NCBI GenBank assembly: GCA_946886405.1
Contig: CAMPIO010000037.1
Coordinates: 1 to 32,931, forward strand
From: an uncultured Pseudoxanthomonas sp.
GTDB taxonomy: Bacteria; Pseudomonadota; Gammaproteobacteria; Xanthomonadales; Xanthomonadaceae
Length of the DNA: 32,931 nucleotides
Direction: 5' to 3'
The notes below the pieces were generated by a model that was not told the DNA's origin, made no database searches, and saw only the letters and a list, made by a program, of their open reading frames with translations. The translations under genes and the position numbers were made by a program. How positions within the stretch are numbered: position 1 is the first letter of the stretch; each line of letters begins with the position of its first letter. Positions 16,701-26,200 of this stretch are shown piece by piece.

Positions 16701-19700
16701 GATGGCGGGCAACAGCGAGGCATCGAGCGCATCGTCGATGACCTGCACGGCCGTATCGCCCTGCGACACGAGGCGCGTCCGCAGCGACGCCTGGCGCCGC
16801 ACCATTTCGCGGAACGCGCGGTCCAGCGCAGGCACGTCCATCGGGCCATGCAGCCGGTGTGCCGACGGCGTGTTGTAGGTGACGGTCCCGGGTTCGATCT
16901 GCTCCAGCACCCACAAGCGCTGCTGCATCAGCGTCATCGGCGCCACGGTGCGGTCGGCGAGCCGCGGCACGACCAGCGCAGCGGATGCCGCTTCCTGCGA
17001 TGGCGCCGCAATGCGTGCACGAAGCGCTTCGGAGAGACCGCGCGCCGTCGGCGTGTCGAACAACTGCCGCAGCGGCACCACCACCCCGAGCGCGCGACCC
17101 AGGCGTGTGCACAGTTGCGCGGCCAGCAACGAATGGCCGCCCGCTTCGAAGAAGCCATCGTCCATCCCCAGGCCGGGGCGGCCGAGGACGTCTTCCATCG
17201 CCTTCACCACCTGCGCCTGCAGCGCGTCGCCGGGCTTCGCCGGCGGCAGCGTTCGCAGCGCGCCGGCCACGGCACCCATGGACGAAGCGGCGGGCGCGGG
17301 CAGCGCCTTGCGATCCACTTTCCCGTTGGGAAGCAACGGGATCGCCGACAGCCGCAGGATGTGCTGCGGCACCATGTAGTCCGGCAACCGCTGCTTCAGG
17401 TGCTGCACCAGCGCTGCGTCGTCGGCGGCCTGCGAGGACGCGGGGACGACGTAGGCCACCAGCCGAACGTCACCGGGGCGATCCTCACGGGCCATCACGA
17501 CCGCGCGCGCCAGCGACGGGTGCGTCAGCAACTGGCTTTCGATTTCGCCCAGTTCGATGCGGTACCCACGCACCTTCACCTGGAAATCGAGCCGACCCAG
17601 GTGCTCGAGCTGACCGTCCGCGCGCCAGCGGCCACGGTCGCCGGTGCGATACAGCGTGGGCGATGCGATGCCGGTACCGAAGCCGTGAACGGCGGATGCA
17701 AAGGCATCCGGCTTGAAGCGGTCTACCGTCAATTCGGGACGGCCGAGATAGCCCAGCGTGACGCCTTCGCCGCCGATGCAGATCTCGCCCGGCACGCCGC
17801 GCGGACACGGCTGGCCGTTGTCGTCGAGGATCCAGACCTGCGTATTGGCGATCGGGCGACCGATATGGATGTCGGGCATGCCTGGCTGCGCCGGCGCCGT
17901 CACGCGCGTGGCCGTCGACCACACGGTCGTTTCGGTGGGGCCATAGAGATTCCACAACTCGCCGCAGCGCGGCAGCAGCGCCTGCGCCAGGTCCGGCGGC
18001 AACGGTTCGCCGCCACACATCGCCTTGAAGCCCGCGCGACCTTCCCAACCCGCTTCCAGCAACAGGCGCCAGCTGGCCGGCGTCGCCTGCATGGCAGTGG
18101 CATCGCTGGAGGCCAGCAGCGCGGACAGCGCGAGACCGTCGACCACGGTGTCCTTGCCGGCCAGGACGATGTCCGCGCCAACGCTCAGCGGCAGCATCAG
18201 TTCCAGTACCGCGATATCGAAGGAGAGCGTGGTCACCGCGACCAGGCGATCATCGGCCGCCAGGCCCGGCTCGGCCTGCATGGCGGTGATGAAATTGGAC
18301 ACCGCGCGATGCGGTACCTGCACGCCTTTCGGCCGACCGGTCGAGCCCGACGTGTAGATGACGTAGGCCGGCCCTTCCGGATCGGCAGCGCCTCCGTCGC
18401 GTCCCAGTCGCGCACCCGGCAAGGCGGCGAGTTCGGACGCCAGCGTGTCCAGCGCCAGGACCGGACGTCCACGAAGATCGAAATGTCCTGCGTGATGCGA
18501 CTGCGTGACCAGCGCGGCCAGCCCCGCATCGCCCGCCATGTACGCGAGACGGTCGGCCGGGAACTGCGGGTCCAGCGGTACGTAGCCGGCGCCGGCTTTC
18601 AGGATGCCCAGCAGCGCCGCCAGCATGTCGGCGCCACGATCCAGCGCCAGCCCGACCAGCGCCCCTTTCTGGACGCCGTGCTGGCGCAGCAAGTGCGCAA
18701 TGCGGTTGGCGCGGACTTCCAACTGGCGGTAGGTCAGCGCGCCATCGTCCGCGCGCACCGCGTTGCGGTCGGGCGCCCGATCGCATTGACGCTCGAAGTA
18801 CTCGTGCATGCGGCATTGGCGATCGAACGCCACCGGTGCCGGTTGCAATGCCACCAGCTCCGCCAGCATGGCCGTGTCGACCAGCGGCAATTGCGCGATA
18901 CGCTCACCCGGCGCCTCGCACGCGGCGCGCAGCAGCGTTTCGAACGCCGACAACCATCGGCGTACCGTGCTCGCCCGGAACAGGTCGGTGTTGTACTGGG
19001 TCTCCAGCCGCAACGTGCCGTCGACCTGCACCGCATTGATCGACAGTTCGAAGTTCTCGTAGTGGCGCGGATTGGTGGTGAAGTCCAGCGCAAGGCCCGG
19101 GAACCCGCTTTTTTCCTGGTCCAGCGCCTGGTCGATGTTGAACATCACGCTGACCAGCGGCAGGCGCGCGGGGTCGCGCGCGATGCGCAGCTTCTTCAGC
19201 AGCGTGCCGAAGGTGTAGCGCTGGTGCTCGATGGCATCCAGCAGCGTGGTCTGTGCGGCATCCACGACCTGCGTGAAGCTGTCGGTGGCTTGCAGGTCGA
19301 ATTTCAGCGGCAGCAGATTGACGCAATGGCCGACCAGATGATCATGGCCATCCACCGACTGTCCCGCCGCCGGAATACCCACGACCACCTGTTCCTGCCC
19401 GGCGATGCGCGACAGCAAGGCAGCGAAACCGCCCAGCAGGGTCGCGAACAGGCTGGCACCGCGCCGCGCACCGAGGCGGCGCACGGCCGTAACCAGATCG
19501 GCATCCAGCACATGGTCCTCGCGCAGCGACGCGAAACTGCGGCGCGCGGGCCGTGGCTGGTCGGTGGGCAGATCCAGCACGGGAGACAGGCCCGCGAACT
19601 GCGACAACCAGTAGGCCTCGTCGTCACGGAACTGCGGACCCATCGGATGCCGCGCTTCCGCCAGTGCGTAATCGGCGTAGTGCTGCGCATCCGGCAGCGC

Positions 19701-20255
19701 GGCGCCACCCTGCCCGTACGCCGTCCCCAGTTCGCGCACGATGACCCACCACGACCAGCCATCGCAGACCAGGTGGTGCGCATGCATCAGCAGCACGTGG
19801 TCCTGCGCGGACAGTCGCACCAACTCGGCGCGGAACAGACGGCCCTGCGCCAGGGCGAACGTGGTTTCCACGCCTGCGCGCCGACGCCCGGCCAGGGCCT
19901 CTTCGCGTTCGCCCGATGGCAGCGCGGACACGTCGATCAACGGCAGCGGCAGCAGTGCGGGCTCCAACACGCAGAACGTTTCGCCGTCGGGACCGAAGCT
20001 GGCGCGCAGCGCATCGTGGCGTGCGGCGACCTCCTGCAGCGCGCGCTGCAGGCGGGGCGCGTCCAGGGTGCCGCGCAACCGCAGCGATACCGACTCGTTG
20101 TAGGCGAGGGAGGCGTCGTCGCCCAGCTGCGACGCCAGCCACAGCTCGCGCTGCGGCTCCGTCGTGGGCACCACGCGCGCCAGCGCGCCGCCGGCGAACG
20201 GGTCGTAGTCGACGGCGATGGTCGTGTCGTGGCGTTGCACCCTCGCCTCGCTCAC
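13701..20255 (-). CDS. Two-module NRPS, C-A-T-C-A-T, both glycine-like codes
   Basis: The protein has 2184 residues. The GTG start at 20255 overlaps the TGA of the upstream hybrid synthase (GTGA). Module 1: C domain about 25-460 with HHLVCDG (160-166); A domain about 475-985 with YTSGSTGRPKG (634-644), YGPTETT, YRTGDRGRW and NGKVD; carrier Ser1042 in EAGGHSLLA. Module 2: C domain about 1105-1540 with HHVIWDG (1238-1244); A domain about 1555-2062 with YTSGSTGKPKG; carrier Ser2113 in EVGGHSMLA. Pocket codes read by eye are DILQMGLVWK and DILQLGMVWK, both near the glycine code. There is no epimerase, methyltransferase or thioesterase, so the chain must pass to another protein, most likely the C-A-T-TE enzyme at 8051-4089. 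The first C domain begins with the VDYDPFAGG-type leader that usually follows an aminotransferase domain, so it should accept the beta-amino acyl chain. Confidence 0.95.
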   Translation of the reverse strand: MSEARVQRHDTTIAVDYDPFAGGALARVVPTTEPQRELWLASQLGDDASLAYNESVSLRLRGTLDAPRLQRALQEVAARHDALRASFGPDGETFCVLEPALLPLPLIDVSALPSGEREEALAGRRRAGVETTFALAQGRLFRAELVRLSAQDHVLLMHAHHLVCDGWSWWVIVRELGTAYGQGGAALPDAQHYADYALAEARHPMGPQFRDDEAYWLSQFAGLSPVLDLPTDQPRPARRSFASLREDHVLDADLVTAVRRLGARRGASLFATLLGGFAALLSRIAGQEQVVVGIPAAGQSVDGHDHLVGHCVNLLPLKFDLQATDSFTQVVDAAQTTLLDAIEHQRYTFGTLLKKLRIARDPARLPLVSVMFNIDQALDQEKSGFPGLALDFTTNPRHYENFELSINAVQVDGTLRLETQYNTDLFRASTVRRWLSAFETLLRAACEAPGERIAQLPLVDTAMLAELVALQPAPVAFDRQCRMHEYFERQCDRAPDRNAVRADDGALTYRQLEVRANRIAHLLRQHGVQKGALVGLALDRGADMLAALLGILKAGAGYVPLDPQFPADRLAYMAGDAGLAALVTQSHHAGHFDLRGRPVLALDTLASELAALPGARLGRDGGAADPEGPAYVIYTSGSTGRPKGVQVPHRAVSNFITAMQAEPGLAADDRLVAVTTLSFDIAVLELMLPLSVGADIVLAGKDTVVDGLALSALLASSDATAMQATPASWRLLLEAGWEGRAGFKAMCGGEPLPPDLAQALLPRCGELWNLYGPTETTVWSTATRVTAPAQPGMPDIHIGRPIANTQVWILDDNGQPCPRGVPGEICIGGEGVTLGYLGRPELTVDRFKPDAFASAVHGFGTGIASPTLYRTGDRGRWRADGQLEHLGRLDFQVKVRGYRIELGEIESQLLTHPSLARAVVMAREDRPGDVRLVAYVVPASSQAADDAALVQHLKQRLPDYMVPQHILRLSAIPLLPNGKVDRKALPAPAASSMGAVAGALRTLPPAKPGDALQAQVVKAMEDVLGRPGLGMDDGFFEAGGHSLLAAQLCTRLGRALGVVVPLRQLFDTPTARGLSEALRARIAAPSQEAASAALVVPRLADRTVAPMTLMQQRLWVLEQIEPGTVTYNTPSAHRLHGPMDVPALDRAFREMVRRQASLRTRLVSQGDTAVQVIDDALDASLLPAIDLTHLPEPQRMATLMADLEARTAQPFVLDQGPLFRVALFKLAEDDHVLYFMTHHVIWDGWSFDIFYAEMSALYEAFANGQASPLPELETSYGDFAAWHRQRLEGDALQQQVTYWTTHLAGSGEPLHLPEDKPRPARASGIGGTDWVHVDAATTDALRQVGGRVGATLFMTLLAAYYVLLHRLSGQDDLVVGMPFRNRPSDALEKVMGFFVNVLPLRRRLDPAMPFLALVEEVKAGLVEALDHPDVPFEHLMQELKVARDPSRSPIYQALFSFQDVRARNLQWGGLRHEHLLMFQKGMAHDLGIWFLEHPTGLSGALGYNADILTPEGARAIGYRFGTLLDAIASQPESTIGSLPIVGADDAAKLGQWNSTAVALPAERTAHALLHAQALRTPDAIAVSCEGNEVTYRALHERSARIGDELVRRGVRAGDRVGICLDRHADLVAAMLAVWRTGAAYVPLDPAYPPDRLRFMVEDAGLRLVVSEGDLAVPLDLPVTHLLRLDADAEAIASAPRVPAVHDATIGGQDTTAYVIYTSGSTGKPKGVRVPHGAVVNFLAGMVKEPGMSASDRLVAVTTTSFDIAVLELFVPLAVGAHVVVASREQAIDGDALAHLLRTSKATVMQATPSTWRMLRDVDWKADGAFKALCGGEPLPPDLAMDLLGCGVALWNMYGPTETTVWSTCTRILPGEDGRTPDIHIGRPIANTTVWVLDARGALCPPGVSGEIHIGGAGVTQGYLDRPELTADRFIPDHLVSGGNTSGARLYRTGDRGRWRTDGVLEHQGRLDFQVKVRGHRIELGEIEHVLARQSDVQRAVTIVREDVPGDVRLVAYVVMDAGGEADEPRLLAALRDALPRYMVPQHIVRLPAIPLLPNGKLDRGRLPAPAVSTAQDVPGEPVRFDDPRHAYLAQVWGEMLGVPVDAGDNFFEVGGHSMLAVQMANRVARDTGVRLRILELATQTLAQAAEQLPSSAGDRADGVADAPPVGVFRRMANWLRRGSAARGR

Positions 20256-23200
20256 GCACTCACCCGGAGATACTGGCCGGGCGCATCGGGGTTGGGGACG
20301 TACCAGGCGGGGCGGCCTTCCGGATCGCGGCCCAGCCTTGCGCCCGGCGCAACGGGATCAGCGGCGTCCATGACCGTGCGCGACGTCGCTGCGTGGCGCG
20401 GCAGCAGTTCGGCTTCCTGCAGCTCGAGCACCGCCTCCTTCCATGCCTGCGCGATCGCCTGGAAATCGGCCTCGCTGTGCGCGGTGGTGAAGAAGCACGG
20501 GAAGTTGTCGAGGATGTGGATACCGCGGCTGCGCATCATGGCGAACAGCAGGTCCTGCAGCGGATGCTCTTCGTCGAAGTGCGTGCGCCACAGCGATGCG
20601 AAGTGCTTGATGCGCACCGGCGCGCCGACGCCCTCCGAGAAGGCATTCAATTCCGCTGCCATCGCGGCGGTGCGCTCATTGAGACGCTGCTGCAACGCCG
20701 CGCCGTGCTCCTTCATGTGCAGCAGCGACGCTTTCGCTGCCGCCAGCGTCAACGGGTGACGCACGAAGGTGCCAGCGAAATAGGTCACGCCGGCCGGCGG
20801 CGTGGAATCGTCGCCGTACTGCCAGTAGCCGCCATCCAGCGCGTCCATGTACTCGCGCTTGCCGGCCATGACACCGATCGGGTAACCGCCGCCGACCACC
20901 TTGCCGTAGGTGCACAGGTCGGCCCTGATGTCGAACAGCGCCTGCGCACCCCCGGGATGCGAGCGGAAACCGGTGATCACTTCATCGAAGATCAGCACGG
21001 CGCCGGCCTCGGCGGTGATCTTGCGGACCTCCTTGAGGAACTCGACCGGCTGGAAGTCGGGACGACGGCTCTGCACCGGCTCCACCAGCACGGCGGCCAG
21101 CTCATGCGCGCGCTCACGGATGATCTGCAGCGTCTCGGGCGTGCCGTAATCCAGTACCAGCACCTTTTCGGCGGTGTTGCGCAGGATGCCCGGCGCTGCG
21201 GGCACCGCGCGCAACTTCTTGGTGCCGCGCACGATCACTTCGTCGTTGATGCCGTGGTACGAGCCGGAGAACACCACGATGGTTTCGCGTCCGGTCGCGG
21301 TGCGCGCGATCCGCATGGCGCCCAGCACCGCCTCGGAGCCGGTGTTGCACAGCGCGGCGCGCTCGTGGCCGGTCAGTTCGCACACCAGCTGCGAGACCTC
21401 GCCGGCCAACGGATGCATCGGGCCGATCTCGTAACCCTGCTCGATCTGCTGCTTGACCGCCTCCACCACGAAATCCGGCTGCCAGCCGAACAGGCTGGTG
21501 CCGAAGCCGTTGAGCGCATCGACGTATTCATGCCCGTCGATGTCCCAAACATGCGAGCCCTTCGAGCGCTGCACGACGATCTGGTACACGATCTCCTTGG
21601 TCAGCGGACGGAAGCCGGTCACCACGCGCGGATCGGCCATGTGGCCGCGATGCTGCTGCGTGTACGCCTTGGAGTTGGGCGTGAGCGCCGTGTAGCGACG
21701 GATGAAGGCATCCAGGCGTTCGCGCTGGTGCGGGTTCAGTTCGGTACCGTTGTGCGCGTCGATGCGGGCGATCGCGCCGAAGGCTTTCCTCACGTCATAA
21801 CGCGTGTGCGCAAGCGCGGCTTCCTCGTCGGCGACCGCCGCGGTGGTCGCAGGCGCGGAGGAGGCAACCGGTACGGACGCCGGGGCTACGACGGGTGCGG
21901 CGGCCACGGGCAGGGCGGGAATCGGCGCCACAGCCGCAGGCGCAGCAGGCGCCGTGCCCGCGAGCAAGGCCAACTGCTGCGACATCAGCTGCATCTGCTG
22001 TGCGATCAGCTGGCTCAATGCATCGCCATTCGCCAGTGCCTGCACCGGCGCGAAGGTCATGGGAGCCGACGGCAGCGTCGCCGGCATCGCGGGTGTTGCT
22101 GCCGCCATCGGCGCTGCCGCCTGGACGACCGGCGCGACCGGCGCGACGGGCGCGGGCGCCGACTCGGCCGGCAGCTGCGCATCCAGTCCCTGGGTCAGGC
22201 GATCGAGACTGGCGTACTCGCCCATCAACTGCCGGAACGTGATGCGCACCGGGAAGGTCTTCTGCAACTGCAGCGCGACCTGGGTCAGCATCAGGCTGTC
22301 GAGCCCCAGCTCGATGAAGTTCGCATCGCCATCCGCGTCGGACAGCTCGAAACCGGCCACGTCCTCGAAGACCTCGCGCAACTGCGCGGCAATGCGGGGG
22401 CGACGGTCAGCGGCGGGCGGCGCGATTTCGGGCACAACGGACATCAGGAACTCCGGGGCCGCGCGTGCGGCCAGGCTGGGGTGGGGAACGACGTTGCGGG
22501 GCACCGCGTGGGCGGCCTCTACCCAATAACGCTTTTTTTCGAACGGATAGGTCGGCAGGCAGAGACGCAGGCGACGGCCACGACGGTCCAGGGCGTCGGC
22601 ACGCACGTCGACACCCTGCGACCAGAGCTGTCCGAAGGCGCCCAGCAACGCGGCATGTTCGCCGTCCACGTTGTCCGCCAGCGAGGCGACGGCCGCGATA
22701 CGGTGCTTCTGCAGCAGCGGCTGCTGGCGCGACAGCGTGGCCAGTGTGTTGCGCGGGCCGATCTCCAGCAGCACGCGCCCCGGTCGCTCCAGGAGGTTGG
22801 CGATGGCGGAGGAAAAGCGCACGGGCTCGCGCAGGTGGCGCGCCCAGTAGTCCGCTGAAACGGCCTGCTCGTCCTGCAACCAGTCGCCGGTCGCGGTGGA
22901 CAGGATGGGCAGCGACGGTGCATTGCGGGCCAGTGCCTCCACCTCTGCGCGGAATGCCGGCACCACGGCGTCCATCATCGCGGAGTGGAACGCGTGCGAT
23001 GTCTTCAGCGCACGGCAGGCCACGCCCTCGCCTTCCAGGGATTGCTGGAACGCGGCGATCGCCTCGAAGGATCCCGCCACCACGCAGGTGCCCGGTGCAT
23101 TCTCCGCGGCCAACGACAGCGTATCCGGCAAGCGGGGCAGCAACGCATCGAGCGGCAAGCGCACCGACAGCATCGCGCCCGCCGGTTGCGCCTGCATCAG

Positions 23201-26200
23201 GCGGCCGCGACGCGCCACCAACCGCAACGCATCCGGCAGCGCGAACACGCCGGCCAGTGTCGCGGCTACGAATTCGCCGACGCTGTGGCCGACCATGGCC
23301 ACCGGTACCACGCCGTGCGACATCCACCAGCGCGCAAGTGAGTACTCGATGCTGAAGATCGCGGGCTGCATGATCGCGGTCGGCAGCAAGGCATCCGCGT
23401 CGTCGCCGAACACCAGCGCGCGCAGGTCCCGGCCCAGTTCGACGTCCAGCACCTGAGCGCAGTCGTCGAACGCAGCGCGGAATGCCGGTTCGGCGGCATA
23501 CAGCGCGCGCCCCATGCCGGCGTACTGGCAACCCTGCCCGGGGAACATGAAGACCACGTCCGTCGTCTGTGCGGGCCGCGCTTTGGATGCAGCGGCGGAA
23601 ACATCGGCGCTGCGCAGCAACGCGCCCGCCTCTGCCGCACTGCCGGCCGCCACTGCGATGCGGTGCGGGAAGGCCTTTCGCCCGACGGCCAGCGTCCATG
23701 CGACGTCGGCGACATTGATGTCGGGCTCGCGCTCCAGGTGATCGGCCAGTCGGGCGACCGCATCCACCAGGGCGGCTGGCGTGCGCGCCGACAGGGTGAG
23801 CAACTGCGCACCCTCGGCAGGTTCCGACGGCGCAACCGACGGCGGTTCCTCCATCACCACGTGCGCATTGGTACCACCCACGCCGAAGGAACTGACGCCG
23901 GCACGTCGCGGCTGGCCTTCGATGGGGTCCCACGGGGTCAGCTCTCCGCTCACGCGGAACGGCGTGCGCGCGAACTCGATCACCGGATTGGCCTGGCGGA
24001 AGTGCGCGGTGGGCGGGAGGCAATGCTCGCGCAATGCGTAGGCCGTCTTGATGACGCCCGCTGCACCGGCCGCCATCAACAGGTGGCCGACATTGCTCTT
24101 CACCGAACCCACCACGCAGAAGTCCGTGTCATCGGTACTCTGGCGGAACGCGCGTGTCAGCCCCTCGATCTCGATAGGGTCGCCCATCGGTGTCGCAGTG
24201 CCGTGGGCCTCCACGTAGCCGATGCTTCGCGCATCCACGCCCGCGTCGGCGTGCGCCATGGCGATCACCGCGGCCTGCCCTTCGCTGCTCGGCGCGGTGA
24301 AGCTGGCCTTCTGGCCGCCGTCATTGTTGACCGCCGCACCGCGCACCACCGCATGGATCGGGTTGCCGTCGGCGATGGCGTCGGAGAGGCGCTTCAGCAG
24401 GACGACGGCGGCGCCATCGCTGAATACCGTGCCGCTGGCATCGGCATCGAAACTGCGCGTATGGCCATCGGCGGAGAGCATGCCGCCCTCCTGGTAAACG
24501 TGTCCGCTGCGCACCGGGCAGGTCACCGCGATGCCGCCCGCCAACGCCATGCTGCAGCGCCCTGCGCGCAGGCTGTCGATCGCCTGGCTGATGGCGACCA
24601 GCGACGTGGAGCACGCGGTGTGCACGCTGACGGCCGGGCCGGTGAGGTTCAACTTGTGCGCTACGCGCGTGGCGATGTAGTCCTTCTCGTTGCCGAGCAT
24701 CACCTGGAACGCCCCGAGTTTGTCGATCAGATCGGGATGCGCCAGCACGTTGCGCTGGTAGTAGCTGGCGTTGTACATGCCGGCGAACACGCCCACAGGC
24801 GCCGTCGTCGCATCCGGCACGTGGCCGGCGCGCTCGATGCACTCCCAGCACAGCTCCAGGAAGATCCGCTGCTGCGGATCCATCAGTTCCGCCTCCTTCG
24901 GCGAGATACCGAAGAAGGCGGCGTCGAATTTGTCGACATCGTCGAACACGCCCCGCACCGGCACGTAGGCCGGATCGGCGCGCTGCGCGTCGGGAATGCC
25001 TGCGTCGAGCTCATCGGCGGCGAAGCGGCTGACGCTGTCGCGCCCTGCGCACAGGTTGTCCCAGAACGCCTCGACGGTCGATGCGCCGGGGAAGCGCCCG
25101 GCCATGCCGACGATGGCGATGGGCTCGTGTGCCTGCAGGTCGCGGCGCGGGGACATGCGCGTGGCCTCCAGCGGCTCGCGCTGGCCATCGGCCATCACCG
25201 CGGCGAGTTGTGCCGGCGTCGGGGCGCGGAACAGGGCCATGGCCGGCACGTCACCGAGGCGCTCGCGGCGTGCGGCTTCCAGCACGCGGATCGCCAGCAA
25301 CGACGTACCACCGAGGTCGAAGAAGTTGTCGTCGCGCCCCAGGTCTTCCAGATCGAGTGCATCGGCGAAGATGCGGCACAGCGTCGCTTCCGTCGTGTCC
25401 CGCGGCGCGCTGTAAGCGCCCGCCCACTCGGGGCGTTCCCGACCCGGTCGCGGCAGCTTGTGGCGGTCCAGCTTGCCGTTGGGCGACAGCGGCAGTGTGT
25501 CCATCTGCACGTAGGCCACCGGCACCATGTAGTCCGGCAGTACGCCCACGAGGTACTGGCGCAGGCGTTCGACATCCACCGGCGCATCACGATCCTGCGG
25601 CGCGAGATAGGCGGCCAGGCGCTTGAGGCCCGGCACGTCCTCGCGTGCCAGCACGCCCGCTTCGCGCACGCCGGGGAAGGCCATCACCTGCGCCTCGATC
25701 TCGCCGAGTTCCACGCGGAAGCCGCGGATCTTCACCTGGAAGTCCTGCCGGCCCAGGTACTCGATCGTGCCATCCGGCAGCCAGCGACCGATGTCGCCGG
25801 TGCGGTACATGCGCGCGCCGGCGGTGCCTGCGAACGGATCCGGGAGGAAGCGTTCGGCCGTCAGGTCGTCACGATGCAGGTAACCGCGTGCGACCACCGG
25901 ACCCGCGAGATACAGCTCGCCGACCACACCGTGCGGCAACGGCCTGCCCTGCGTGTCCAGCACGTAGATGCGGGCGTTGGCGATGGGCTTGCCGATGGTG
26001 GGCAGGCGCGGCCAGGCATGCGCCTCTTCCGGCAACGTCAGCGCGGTGACTACGTGTGTCTCGGTGGGACCGTAGTGGTTGTGCAGACGGCAGCCGGGGA
26101 GCTGTTCGAAGAAACGCACGATCTTCGGTTCGATGCGCAGCTGCTCACCGGCGGTAATCACCTCGCGCAGCGCGCACTCGATGCGCTGGCCCTCCGGCAG

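Noticed and set aside
13701..20255. Repeated similarity between the two NRPS modules as a recent duplication or assembly artefact
   Set aside because: The modules share family motifs but differ clearly in C-domain and linker sequence, as expected for ordinary paralogous modules.
13545..20759. A very long open frame on the plus strand opposite the two-module NRPS gene
   Set aside because: Its translation is rich in His, Arg and Gln with no domain signature, and it lies entirely antisense to a gene with complete NRPS motifs; it is a product of high GC at third codon positions.
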